DNA of 64,000 nt. Source: Nannocystis sp. (GTDB taxonomy: Bacteria; Myxococcota_A; Polyangia; Nannocystales; Nannocystaceae). The notes beneath the pieces are model-generated. The model made no database searches. It saw nothing but the letters and a program-made list of their open reading frames with translations, and was not told the DNA's origin. The position numbers and the translations under genes are program-made. Of this stretch, positions 8,210 to 18,874 are shown in pieces. Position 1 is the first letter of the stretch, and every line of letters begins with the position of its first letter. Where the stretch lies: the NCBI GenBank assembly GCA_016712315.1, contig JADJRG010000013.1, positions 558,001 to 622,000 on the forward strand, given 5' to 3'.

Positions 8210-10321
8210 GTGGCGGACCTTCACCCGCAGCGCCGCCCAAGGACCCCCCAGAGCGCCCTCAGAGGCCCTCTGCGCGGCTTCGCTCGCGCCTGCGCCCTCG
8301 CCTGCGCCTTCGCCCTCGCCCTCGCCGCCGGCACGACCCACGCCCACGACCCACGCCCCACGCACCGCTCCGTCATCGTCCAGCAGCGCCCCGCCAAGAC
8401 CGCCAGCGAGGAGCGCGTCGAGGCCGACGTGATCACCACCGCGCCGCGACGCCGCAGCGCCGACGACCTGCTCCGCCTCGTCCCTGGCGTCTGGGCGATC
8501 CAGCACGGCGCCGAGGGCAAAGGCCAGCAGATCTTCCTCCGCGGCTTCGACGCCGCCCACGGCACCGACGTCGCCGTCTCGGTCGACGGCGTGGTCCTCA
8601 ACGAGTCCTCCAACATCCACGGCCACGGCTACGTCGACATGAACTTCGTGATCCCCGAGCTTGTCCGGCGGATCCACGCCCGCAAGGGCCCCTTCGATCT
8701 CCGCGACGGCAACTTCGCGACCGCCGGCGCCATCGACCTCGAGCTCGGCGTCGACGAGGCGCAGCGCGGCGCCCGCCTCGGCTATCAGCTCAGCGCCTTC
8801 GGCCGCCACCGCCTGCTCGCCGTCTTCGCGCCCGCCGCTCGCCGCCGCCGCTCCTTCGCTGGCCTCGAGGCCATGCACGATCCTGGCTTCGCCGCCGGCC
8901 GAAGGGCCCGCCGGATCACCGCCATCGGCCGCACCACCCTCCACGACAGCCCCCAGCTCGGCGCCCTCGATCTCACCGGATCCGCCTACGCCGCCGACTT
9001 CGGCGCCCCTGGCGCCCTGCGCGTCGACGACATCGAGGCCGGCCGCATCGATCGCCTCGGCGCCTTGCGCAGCGACACCGGCGGCGCCTCCGTCCGCGGC
9101 CTGCTCGTGCTCCGCCACCGCCAACGGCGCGTGGGCGCCCTCGACCACCACCTCTACGCCCAAGCCCGCCAGCTCAGCCTCATCGAGGACTTCTCCGGCT
9201 ACCTCCTCGATCCCGAGCGCGGCGATCGACGCCGCCAGCGCCACCGGATCTTCGGCGGCGGCTACCGCCTCACCTACGATCGCCCCCTCAGCGAGCGCAC
9301 CGTCCTGCTCTTTGGGGCAGCTTGGATCGGCGAGCGGATCACCCAGAGCGAGGCCGCCGTCGACGAAGACCACCGCGTCGTCGCTCGCCGCTGGGACCTC
9401 GACATCGACCAGCACCAGCTCGGCGCCTTTGTCGGGCTTCGCCAGCAGCTCAGCCCCTGGCTCACCGCCGAGGCTGGCGCCCGCCTCGATCTCTTCGCCT
9501 ATCAAGTCCACGATCGCCAAGACCCGACCGCCTCGCCCTCACGCCTCGCCCTCACCGCCGCCTCACCGCGCCTCCTCTTGCGCGCCCGCCTGAGCCCCGC
9601 CTGGCACATCTTCTCCAGCCTCGGCCGCGGCCTACGCGCCCCCGAGGCCCGCTCGATCATCCCATCTCCAACGAATCTTCAGGAGCTGCCGGGCGCGTCC
9701 GCCCGCTACCGCGGCGGTGATCCCCGCGTCACCTCCAGCGACGCCCTCGAGCTCGGCGCCCGCCGCGAGCGCCGCCGCCTCAGCGCCGGCCTCGCCCTCT
9801 TCGGCACCTGGATCGCCCGCGAGCTCCTCTACGACCACGTCTCGGGCGTCAACCTCGAGCAGCACCGAACCCGCCGGATCGGCGGCGAGCTCGACCTCCG
9901 CGTCCGCCCCCGCGACTGGTTCGAGCTGCGCGGCGGCCTCACCCTCGTCTCGGCGCGCTTCGTCGACTCCGGCGCGCCCGTGCCCAACGCCCCGCCTCTG
10001 CTCGCCACCCTCGGCGGCGTCGCCACCCACCGCTCCGGCCTCAGCGGCGCCGCCCGCCTCACCGTGCTCGGCCCGCGCCCCCTCCCCTATGGCGCGGTCG
10101 CCGGCGCCCTCGCCCTCGTCGACCTCAGCGCCTCCTACCGCCACGGCCACCTCCAGCTCGACCTCGCGATCGACAATTTGTTCAATTCCCGCTGGGCCGA
10201 GGGCACCTACAACTTCGCCTCGTGGCAGGACAAGAGCGCCCCACGCTCCGCCCTACCGGCCCTGCACACCCTCGCCGGCCCGCCCTTCACGCTCCGCCTC
10301 GGCGCGACGATCTGGCTCTAA
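8210..10321 (+). CDS. TonB-dependent outer-membrane receptor
   Basis: The 703-residue protein begins at a GTG, has a signal peptide ending near THAHDPRPTH, and then a plug domain with the usual pattern (SADDLLRLVPGVW, IFLRGFDAAHGTDVAVSVDGV, LVRRIHARKGPF). The remainder is Arg-rich alternating beta sequence expected of a 22-strand barrel and ends with the conserved IDNLFNSRW motif near the C-terminus. Such receptors import siderophores, cofactors, metals or sugars using TonB energy. The substrate is unknown. The His-rich start of the mature protein and the His motifs of the first lipoprotein hint at a metal or metal complex, weakly. The last residue is Leu rather than the commoner aromatic residue. 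Confidence 0.9.
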   Translation: MADLHPQRRPRTPQSALRGPLRGFARACALACAFALALAAGTTHAHDPRPTHRSVIVQQRPAKTASEERVEADVITTAPRRRSADDLLRLVPGVWAIQHGAEGKGQQIFLRGFDAAHGTDVAVSVDGVVLNESSNIHGHGYVDMNFVIPELVRRIHARKGPFDLRDGNFATAGAIDLELGVDEAQRGARLGYQLSAFGRHRLLAVFAPAARRRRSFAGLEAMHDPGFAAGRRARRITAIGRTTLHDSPQLGALDLTGSAYAADFGAPGALRVDDIEAGRIDRLGALRSDTGGASVRGLLVLRHRQRRVGALDHHLYAQARQLSLIEDFSGYLLDPERGDRRRQRHRIFGGGYRLTYDRPLSERTVLLFGAAWIGERITQSEAAVDEDHRVVARRWDLDIDQHQLGAFVGLRQQLSPWLTAEAGARLDLFAYQVHDRQDPTASPSRLALTAASPRLLLRARLSPAWHIFSSLGRGLRAPEARSIIPSPTNLQELPGASARYRGGDPRVTSSDALELGARRERRRLSAGLALFGTWIARELLYDHVSGVNLEQHRTRRIGGELDLRVRPRDWFELRGGLTLVSARFVDSGAPVPNAPPLLATLGGVATHRSGLSGAARLTVLGPRPLPYGAVAGALALVDLSASYRHGHLQLDLAIDNLFNSRWAEGTYNFASWQDKSAPRSALPALHTLAGPPFTLRLGATIWL

Positions 10322-10365
10322 AGACAGGGTCTCTCGCCCGCGCAGCGCGCCCCACGCTGGCCGCG

Positions 10366-11979
10366 CTACTTCCCCTGCGCCCCCCGCAGCAGCGCGCTCG
10401 CCCCTGGGATCCCGCGCGCCTTCCAGATCAGCTCGTCCGCCGCCGCGTCCTCGCTGCGCGCGTCCATCAACAAGAACAGCGCCGTCTTCTCCACCGACTC
10501 GTCCTCACCGCCGCCGCCCGCGCGCAGCGCCTGGCGGTGCGCCTCAAACGCCGCCGCCACCCGCGCCATCAGCTCCGCCTCTGCCGCCGCCACCAGCTTC
10601 CCCTCCAGCTCGCTCTTCGGCGGCAGGTTCAGCGGATCCGCCGCCACGTTCGCCGCGGGTAGCCCGTCGTGCGCGTCGTCTTGCGCCTGCGTCGACAGCT
10701 CCGACCCCAGCTCGATCTTCGCCCCGCTCTTCGGCGTGATCGACCCGCTCAGCCGCGAGCTCGCCGTCATCACGTGCGTCGTCACCGTGTACTGCGCCGT
10801 CGTGTACACCGGCTCCTCCTTGGTCTGCGGCGTCCGCTGTAGCTCATCGCGGCGCTGCTGCAATTGATTGCGCTCATCCAGCAGCCTGCGGTTCGCCGCC
10901 TCCAGCCGGTTCTCCGCGTTGTAGAGGTTCTGCTCCGCCCCTGTCGACGTGTTCGGGCTCGGCCCCTCCTTCGCCACGTCCTTGCGGTACTGCTCGACGT
11001 ACGCCTGCTGCTTCGACACCTCCTTCTCCGCGTCCGTCACCCGCCGCTCTTGGTCGAGCACCTTGTCCTGCGCCGACTTATAGAACGGGTTCGCCACCTG
11101 CTGCGTGCCCGATTGATAGCGCGCCGACTCGCTGCGCGTCCGCTTGTCGGTCGCGAAGCGCGGCGCCGCCAGCGAGAACGCCAGCGTCGCCGTCGCCGTC
11201 GCCGGGATCGGCCCGGGCGCCAACACCTCCAGCCAGCGCGCCGAGTCGACCGCCGCCAGCCGCGCCGCCACCGCCGAGGCCGTCGCGTCGCGGCTAGGCG
11301 CCTGCGCCACGCGGAACATCGACCTGTCCTTTAAAGCAGCCAACGAGCGATCGCGCGCGCTCACCGCCTCGCCGTCGCCCGTGATCGCTGCCAGCTCCGC
11401 GATCATCGCCCGCTGCAAGAGCGCGTCCGCTGGCCGCCCCGCCGCCTCCGCTGCGCCCGCGCCCGCCGTCAGCGCCGCCGCCCAGCGCTCCGCCGCCGCC
11501 TTGCGCGCCTCGCTCAGCCGCCCGCTCTCGGCCGGCAGCCCCGTGATCGCCGCCTCTGCCAGCGCCCGCGCCTCCGCGTGCACCCCCGACTCGCTCAGCC
11601 GCCCCACCCCGTCGATCACCGCCGCTACCACCGCGTCGACCAGCCCGCGCACCGCCTGGCTCTCCGGCAAGATCGCCACCGCCGCCGCCGCGTCGCTCAC
11701 CGCCCCGTACAGATCGCGGCTCGCCAGCTTCGCCTCGCCCGCGGCGACCCGCACCTTCACCGCCTGCTCCTGCGCCTGGGTCACCTTCGCCCGCGCCTCC
11801 GCCGAGTCCGGCTTCAGCGCCAGCGCCCGCTGGTAGTACCCCAGCGCGTCCTCATAGCGCTGCGACGCCATCGCCGCGTCGCCGTCCTTCATCGCGTTCT
11901 TGTAGCCGCAGCCGAGCAGCGTCAGCGCGAGCGCGCACGAGGCGATGAAGCGGAGGATGGGACGTGTCCTGAAGGTCAT
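10366..11979 (-). CDS. TPR and coiled-coil lipoprotein
   Basis: The ATG at 11979 begins a lipoprotein signal with lipobox LTLLGC. A TPR follows directly (YEDALGYYQRALALKPDSAEA), then a long Ala-rich helical region, then a coiled coil of roughly 80 residues rich in Asp, Glu, Gln and Arg (KVLDQERRVTDAEKEVSKQ, ENRLEAANRRLLDERNQLQ), and a C-terminal helical part. It is probably a periplasmic or envelope scaffold. No enzymatic motif is seen and no family beyond TPR is recognised. It converges with the TonB-receptor gene, leaving 44 bp without an evident terminator. Confidence 0.8.
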   Translation of the reverse strand: MTFRTRPILRFIASCALALTLLGCGYKNAMKDGDAAMASQRYEDALGYYQRALALKPDSAEARAKVTQAQEQAVKVRVAAGEAKLASRDLYGAVSDAAAAVAILPESQAVRGLVDAVVAAVIDGVGRLSESGVHAEARALAEAAITGLPAESGRLSEARKAAAERWAAALTAGAGAAEAAGRPADALLQRAMIAELAAITGDGEAVSARDRSLAALKDRSMFRVAQAPSRDATASAVAARLAAVDSARWLEVLAPGPIPATATATLAFSLAAPRFATDKRTRSESARYQSGTQQVANPFYKSAQDKVLDQERRVTDAEKEVSKQQAYVEQYRKDVAKEGPSPNTSTGAEQNLYNAENRLEAANRRLLDERNQLQQRRDELQRTPQTKEEPVYTTAQYTVTTHVMTASSRLSGSITPKSGAKIELGSELSTQAQDDAHDGLPAANVAADPLNLPPKSELEGKLVAAAEAELMARVAAAFEAHRQALRAGGGGEDESVEKTALFLLMDARSEDAAADELIWKARGIPGASALLRGAQGK

Positions 11980-12083
11980 GGCCCGCAATCTACCCGCGCC
12001 CTCTCACAAAGGACAGGCCGCGCCGGGGGCGAAGCGCCAGCCGCGTGAGCCTCACCTAGCCCGGGCGCCGGCCGCGTGAGCCC

Positions 12084-12536
12084 TCAAACAAACGGCGAGA
12101 TCGTCCGAGCCAGCCCCGGCACCGCCGCGTCGACGTGCTCTTGCGCGCTCCCACGCAGCTTCGCGTAGGTCTTCTGCAGCGGCCCGCTCGCCTTCGCCGC
12201 CCTGCTGTCGGTCACGGAGAGCAGCGCCTCGGAGACCGGCCCGCGCTGCGCCACCAGCAGCTCCGCGAACGCCCGCGAGCGCGGCTGATCGCCCGCCGCG
12301 GCCGCGCTCGCCGCGAAGAACGGCTCCAGCGCCGCGGCGAATTCTGGCAGCAGCTTATCCACCACCTCCGACACCATCGCCGGCTTGATCGCCTGCACCA
12401 GCCGGTACGCGCCCTTGACCGCGATCCCCGCGAGCCCGCCCTTCGCCGCGACCTCGGCCGCGATCAGCTCATTACACGCCCGCACCACCCGGGGGCGGGT
12501 CTCCGCGTTAGTCAAGATCTCGACGAGGGACGCCAT
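12084..12536 (-). CDS. DUF6918-like helical protein
   Basis: This 150-residue all-helical protein starts MASLVEILTNAETRPRVV and has the pattern RACNELIAAEVAAKGGLAG, then LLPEFAAALEPFF and a C-terminal YAKLRGSAQEHVDAAVPGL. I recall this layout from the DUF6918 family, of unknown function and found in actinobacteria and myxobacteria. It has no signal peptide or membrane helix and is likely cytosolic. It is divergent from the dipeptidyl peptidase gene, with about 90 bp between the two starts. The recognition is from memory of the family and is moderately sure. Confidence 0.7.
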   Translation of the reverse strand: MASLVEILTNAETRPRVVRACNELIAAEVAAKGGLAGIAVKGAYRLVQAIKPAMVSEVVDKLLPEFAAALEPFFAASAAAAGDQPRSRAFAELLVAQRGPVSEALLSVTDSRAAKASGPLQKTYAKLRGSAQEHVDAAVPGLARTISPFV

Positions 12537-12627
12537 GTGGGCGGGACGATCGCCGATCTCCGCCCGCCCCGCAAGCCGGACGCCGCGAGTTTGCAGCCTG
12601 GGCGAGACGCTGCGATCATCCCCCGCG

Positions 12628-14997
12628 ATGCCTCCTGCGAAGACAGAGACGATGGCGGCCCTCCACGCCTGGCCCCGCGCGACCGCGACGCTCGCCGCCC
12701 TCCTCCTCTTCGCCTGCGAACCTGAGCCTCAGCCGCCCCCGCCGGCGGCCGCCGAGCAGCCCATGACCCCAGAAGTCCCCGAACAAGCGGCCCCTCCGGC
12801 CCCCCAGCCGCCCGCCGACGATCGCCCCGCCCTCACCACCGAGGCCATCGCCGAGTACCCGCTGCCCGGCACCCTCGCCCCCTCGGCGATCCGCTGGAGC
12901 CCCGACGATCGTCGGATCACATACCTTCGCAGCCCTGATCGCAGCCTCACCCAGCAGCTCTACCTCTTCGATCCCGACACCGGCCAGGAGCAGCTCCTGC
13001 TCGCCGCGCCGGGCGGCGGCGAGACCGAGGACAACCTCTCCCCCGAGGAGAAGCTCCGCCGCGAGCGCGCCCGCGCCCGTAACCTCGGGATCACCCGCTA
13101 CGCCTGGACCCACCACAGCGCCGCAGAGCCGCGGATCCTCGTCCCCCTCACCGGCGCGATCTACATCATCGACGACCCCACCCCGGGCCGCGCTCAGCTC
13201 CGCGAGCTCGTCGCCCCCAGCGCCGCCCCAGCCCTCGACCCTCGCCTCAGCCGCGACGGCCAGTGGGTCGCCTACGTCCAGGACGCCGAGCTCTACGTCG
13301 TCCCCGTCGCCGGCGGCAACCCCAAGCAGCTCACCAGCGGCGCCCGCGGCAGCGGCCGCACCCACGGCCTCGCCGAGTACATCGCCCAAGAAGAGATGGC
13401 CCGCAGCGAGGGCTATTGGTGGAGCCACGACGCCGCCTACCTCGCCTACACCCAAGTCGACGAGACCCACATCCCCGCCTACCGGATCGTCCATCAAGGC
13501 AAAGATCAGGTCGGCCCCGAGGCGCAGGAGGACCACGCCTACCCCTTCGCCGGCCAAGCCAACGCCCGCGTCCGCCTCGGCGTCGTCCCGCGCGCGGGCG
13601 GCCGCACCGTCTGGATGGACCTCGAAGGCGCCGAGTACCTCGCCCGCGTCCACTGGACCCCCCAGGGCGACCTGCTCGCCGAGCTGCAAGATCGCAAGCA
13701 GAGCGTCCTCCGCCTCGTCCGCTTCGACCTCCGCAGCGGCCGCCCTCAGGAGCTGCTCCGCGAGACCTCCGACGTCTGGATCAACCTCCACCGCGACCTT
13801 CGCCCCCTCGAGTCGACCGAAGGCGACGCCGCGGGCGGCTTCATCTGGGCCGCCGAGCGCGACGGGTTTCACCACCTCTACCTCTACGACCGCGACGGCC
13901 GGCTCCTCCGCCAGCTGACCCAAGGGACATGGCCTGTGGACAACCTCGTCAGCGTCGACGAGGAGGCCGGCCTCGTCTACTTCGTCGCCGGCCGCGAGAG
14001 CCCGCTCGAGCGCCACCTCTACGCCGTCCCCCTCGCCGGCGGCGAGCCGCGCCGCCTCACCCGCACGGCCGGCGCCCACAGCGTCGCCCTCGACAACGGT
14101 CACCGCCGCTTCGTCGACGTCTTCAGCGACCCGCAGCGGCCGCCTGCGCTCACCGTCCGCGAGCTCGCCGACGGCGCCGCCCTCACCGCGATCCCCGTGC
14201 CCGACGATCCCCGCCTCGGCCAGCTCCCCATGGTCACCCCCGAGCTGGTCACCCTGCCCAGCCGCGACGGCGCCCTGCTGCACGGCGCCCTCTATCGCCC
14301 CCCCGCCGGCGCCGGCCCCGGGCCCTACCCCACCCTCGTCTCCGTCTACGGCGGCCCCCACGCCCAGCGCGTCACCCGCGAGTGGGGCCTACGCGTCGAC
14401 ATGCGCGCCCAATTCCTCGCCTCGCAGGGCTACCTCGTCTTCAAGCTCGACGGCCGCGGCTCCGCCCGCCGCGGCCTCGCCTTTGAGGGCGCGATACGTC
14501 ATAACCTCGGCGACCTCGAGATCCAGGACCAAGTCGACGGCGTGCGCTGGCTCGTCGCCCAGGGCCTGAGCGATCCCGCCCGCGTGGGCATCTACGGCTG
14601 GAGCTATGGCGGATACGCCGCCGCCATGGCCCTCGCCCGCGCCCCTGAGACCTTTAAGGTCGCGATCGCCGGCGCCCCCGTCACCCACTGGGACGGCTAC
14701 GACACGCACTATACGGAGCGTTACATGGGCCTGCCCGCCGACGACCCCGCGGCCTACGAGCGCTCCTCCGTGCTCGCCCACGTCGACGGCATCACCGGCC
14801 ACCTCCTGCTCGTCCACGGCCTCATCGACGAGAACGTCCACTTCCGCCACAGCGCCCGCCTGATCAACGCCATGATCCGCGCCCGCAAGGCCTACCAGCT
14901 CCTCCTCTTCCCCGACGAGCGCCACATGCCCCGGCGCCGCGAGGACCGGATCCACATGGAGGACCAGATCTTCGCCTTCATCCGCGAGAAGCTATGA
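12628..14997 (+). CDS. Dipeptidyl peptidase IV-type serine peptidase, lipoprotein form (S9B)
   Basis: A lipoprotein signal (lipobox LLFAC) and a Pro-rich linker lead into an eight-blade DPP-IV propeller: blades such as IRWSPDDRRITYLRS, the HGLAEYIAQEEM segment that holds the substrate amino-terminus (the Glu-Glu pair), and GYWWSHD. The alpha/beta hydrolase domain has the nucleophile in GWSYGGY (Ser about residue 659), Asp in LIDENVH (about 734) and His in DERHMPR (about 766). It cleaves X-Pro or X-Ala dipeptides from peptide N-termini, probably at the cell surface in feeding. ATG at 12652 is an alternative start that still keeps the signal. It ends 10 bp before the helicase gene. Confidence 0.92.
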   Translation: MPPAKTETMAALHAWPRATATLAALLLFACEPEPQPPPPAAAEQPMTPEVPEQAAPPAPQPPADDRPALTTEAIAEYPLPGTLAPSAIRWSPDDRRITYLRSPDRSLTQQLYLFDPDTGQEQLLLAAPGGGETEDNLSPEEKLRRERARARNLGITRYAWTHHSAAEPRILVPLTGAIYIIDDPTPGRAQLRELVAPSAAPALDPRLSRDGQWVAYVQDAELYVVPVAGGNPKQLTSGARGSGRTHGLAEYIAQEEMARSEGYWWSHDAAYLAYTQVDETHIPAYRIVHQGKDQVGPEAQEDHAYPFAGQANARVRLGVVPRAGGRTVWMDLEGAEYLARVHWTPQGDLLAELQDRKQSVLRLVRFDLRSGRPQELLRETSDVWINLHRDLRPLESTEGDAAGGFIWAAERDGFHHLYLYDRDGRLLRQLTQGTWPVDNLVSVDEEAGLVYFVAGRESPLERHLYAVPLAGGEPRRLTRTAGAHSVALDNGHRRFVDVFSDPQRPPALTVRELADGAALTAIPVPDDPRLGQLPMVTPELVTLPSRDGALLHGALYRPPAGAGPGPYPTLVSVYGGPHAQRVTREWGLRVDMRAQFLASQGYLVFKLDGRGSARRGLAFEGAIRHNLGDLEIQDQVDGVRWLVAQGLSDPARVGIYGWSYGGYAAAMALARAPETFKVAIAGAPVTHWDGYDTHYTERYMGLPADDPAAYERSSVLAHVDGITGHLLLVHGLIDENVHFRHSARLINAMIRARKAYQLLLFPDERHMPRRREDRIHMEDQIFAFIREKL

Positions 14998-15007
14998 GTA
15001 TTTCGTT

Positions 15008-17026
15008 ATGAAATATGTCCTCAAGGCCACAGCGCCGCGGCGACAGAGCATCGACCTCACCAAGGATCTCAACCCGCAGCAGCTCGCCGTCGTCGAGGCC
15101 CCGCCCGGTGAGTACCTCGTGCTCGCCGGCGCGGGCACCGGCAAGACCCGCACCCTCACCTATCGCGTCGCCCGCCTCGTCGCCGCCGGCGCCCCGCCGG
15201 ACAGGATCCTGCTCGTCACCTTCACCAACCGCGCCGCCCGCGAGATGACCGAGCGCGTCCAGGAGCTGCTCGGCATCGACATGCGCCGCGCCTCGGCTGG
15301 CACCTTCCACCACATCGGCAACCGAATTTTGAGGCGCCACGGCGAGGCCCTCGGCCTCAGCCCCAGCTTCGGCATCCTCGACCCCGAAGACGCCCGCAGC
15401 CTCCTCAGCAGCGTCATCGCCGAGCTCGGCATCGAGAAACTCAGCGCCCGCCGCTTCCCCACCGCCAAGGTCCTCGCCGGCCTGATCTCCCTCGCCGCCG
15501 GCACCCGCCGCAGCTTCTTGCAGGTCGTCGAGGAGCACGCCCTACGCCTGCTCGACCAGACAGTGTTGATGGAGCAGGTCGCCCGCGGCTACGCCGAGCG
15601 CAAGCGCGCCATGAATTTGTGCGACTTCGACGACCTGCTCACCCACTGGCACGATCTGCTCCTCGATCCCAGCCACCACGCCGTCGCCGACCAGCTCCGC
15701 GCCGCCTACGACCACGTCTTGGTCGACGAGTACCAGGACATCAACGCCTTACAGGGCGCCCTCTGCGACGCCATGGCCGCCGCGCACCGCTCCCTCATCT
15801 GCGTCGGCGACGACGCCCAATCGATCTACAGCTTCCGCGGCGCCGACTTCGCCCAGATCAGCCGCTTCACCGATCGCCACCCCCACGCGACCGTCTTGAA
15901 GCTCACCACCAATTACCGCTCCACCCCCGAGATCCTCGCCCTCGCCAACCGCAGCATCGCCCACAACCGCGACCAGCACCCCAAGGAGCTGCGCGCCGTC
16001 AAGCCCGCGGGCGTGCGCCCCGCCGTCATCCCCCTGCGCGACGTCTACCAGCAGGCCGAATTCGTCGCCCAGCGCGTCCTAGAGCTCCACCACGAGCAAG
16101 ACCTCCCCCTGCGCAAGATCGCGGTCTTATACCGCAACCACAGCCACAGCTTAGAGCTCCAGGTCGAGCTCACCCGCCGCCAGATCCCCTTCAGCGTCCG
16201 CTCCGGCCTGCGCTTCTTCGAGCAGGCCCATATTAAAGACGTCGTCGCCTTCCTGAGGGCCCGTCAGAACCCCCATGACGCGCTCGCCTGGGTGCGGCTG
16301 CTCCGTCTATGGCCGGGGATCGGCGCCCAGACCGCCGAAAAACTCGCCCAGGCGCTCGCCGACGCCCCGCCGGGCCTGCGCAGCGTCCAGATCTTGCAGC
16401 ACCACGAGGCCAGCGCCCGCGGCCGCGGCAAGGGCGCCCTCAGCCGCCTCGTCGAGCTGTGGACCGCCCTCGACGACCCCGCCAAGGCCAGCCCAGGCGC
16501 CCTCATCCGCCAGATCGTCGCCGATCATTATTCGGAGTACGCCGACCGCGCCTTCCCCAACGCCGCCGCGCGCAAAGAGGACTTGGAGCAGCTCGCCGCC
16601 TACGCCGAGCGCTACCCCGAAGTCGACGAATTCCTCAGCGAACTCTCGCTGATCCAAGGCCTCAGCGCCGAGAACGTGCTCGCCGCCGGCGACCCCGACG
16701 ACATGCTCGTGCTCTCCACCATTCACCAGGCCAAGGGCCTCGAGTGGCCCGTCGCCTTCGTCCTATGGCTCAGCGACGGCCGCTTCCCCATGGCCCAGTC
16801 CCTCCGCCTCCCCCGCGACGAAGAGGAGGAGCGCCGCCTCTTCTACGTCGCCACCACCCGCGCCGCCGACGAGCTCTATCTTTGTTACGCCATGCTCGAA
16901 GAGGCCCGCGACGGCCCCAGCCACCTCCTCCGCCCCAGCCGCTTCCTCGTCGAGCTCGACCGCGCCCCGCCGGTCTTTGAGCGCTGGCAGATCGAAGAGT
17001 CTGCCCTCACCGATCCCCCCGAGTGA
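15008..17026 (+). CDS. UvrD/Rep/PcrA-type SF1A DNA helicase
   Basis: All superfamily 1A motifs are visible: Q motif LNPQQLAVVEAP, Walker A AGAGTGKTRTL (about residues 40-48), Walker B VDEYQDIN, motif III GDDAQSIYSFRGAD, motif IV TTNYRST, motif V STIHQAKGLEW and motif VI VATTRAADELYL. At 672 residues it is a little shorter than UvrD and lacks its long C-terminal tail, closer to a PcrA-like minimal enzyme. It should unwind DNA 3'-5' in repair or replication restart. The gene follows the peptidase by 10 bp, which may only reflect compact packing. Its TGA stop is also the first base of a tandem repeat array. Confidence 0.93.
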   Translation: MKYVLKATAPRRQSIDLTKDLNPQQLAVVEAPPGEYLVLAGAGTGKTRTLTYRVARLVAAGAPPDRILLVTFTNRAAREMTERVQELLGIDMRRASAGTFHHIGNRILRRHGEALGLSPSFGILDPEDARSLLSSVIAELGIEKLSARRFPTAKVLAGLISLAAGTRRSFLQVVEEHALRLLDQTVLMEQVARGYAERKRAMNLCDFDDLLTHWHDLLLDPSHHAVADQLRAAYDHVLVDEYQDINALQGALCDAMAAAHRSLICVGDDAQSIYSFRGADFAQISRFTDRHPHATVLKLTTNYRSTPEILALANRSIAHNRDQHPKELRAVKPAGVRPAVIPLRDVYQQAEFVAQRVLELHHEQDLPLRKIAVLYRNHSHSLELQVELTRRQIPFSVRSGLRFFEQAHIKDVVAFLRARQNPHDALAWVRLLRLWPGIGAQTAEKLAQALADAPPGLRSVQILQHHEASARGRGKGALSRLVELWTALDDPAKASPGALIRQIVADHYSEYADRAFPNAAARKEDLEQLAAYAERYPEVDEFLSELSLIQGLSAENVLAAGDPDDMLVLSTIHQAKGLEWPVAFVLWLSDGRFPMAQSLRLPRDEEEERRLFYVATTRAADELYLCYAMLEEARDGPSHLLRPSRFLVELDRAPPVFERWQIEESALTDPPE

Positions 17027-17090
17027 TCACCCGGAGCGCGCGCGATCACCCGGAGCGCGCGCGATCACCCGGAGCGCGCGCGATCACCCG
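17026..17090. repeat. Tandem 19-bp repeat (three full copies plus 8 bp)
   Basis: The unit ATCACCCGGAGCGCGCGCG is repeated exactly at 17026-17044, 17045-17063 and 17064-17082, with a partial copy to 17090. It begins on the last base of the helicase stop codon. No hairpin with a T-run is evident. The rest of the gap to the ABC-F gene (17091-17281) shows no gene I can support. Confidence 0.95.
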
Positions 17091-17281
17091 CACTTGCGCT
17101 GACCGCCGATCCCGTGGCACAAACCGGCTGCCGCGAGCCCCGCGGCCACGCATGAGCTGCGAGCGCTGAACTCCCTGTCCTTCGCGCCAGCCGCTGCGCT
17201 CGCCCCTCCGGCGCGCGCGTCGACGCGGGCGCGAGCGTTCGACCTGCGCCGCCTCGCGGCCCTGTGAACTCGGGAGGGCTC

Positions 17282-18772
<1,491 letters not shown>

Positions 18773-18874
18773 GCGGCGACCCCGCAGGCGCTGGTGGTCA
18801 GAAAGCGGACCAACCCGTAGCGCCGCTCTCGGCTCGGCGCTTGCGCCCTGGAGCGAAATCGCTACCCTCGCCGC

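Noticed and set aside
7205..9520. Minus-strand open frame opposite the TonB operon
   Set aside because: It crosses the boundaries of three real genes, has no recognisable motif and shows the antisense composition.
8125..9720. Plus-strand Arg/Pro-rich frame overlapping the TonB receptor
   Set aside because: Out-of-frame shadow; almost only Arg, Pro and Ala.
11980..12083. Short repeated GCCGCGTGAGCC blocks as a regulatory element
   Set aside because: Two imperfect copies in GC-rich sequence, downstream of a gene on the minus strand; could easily be chance.
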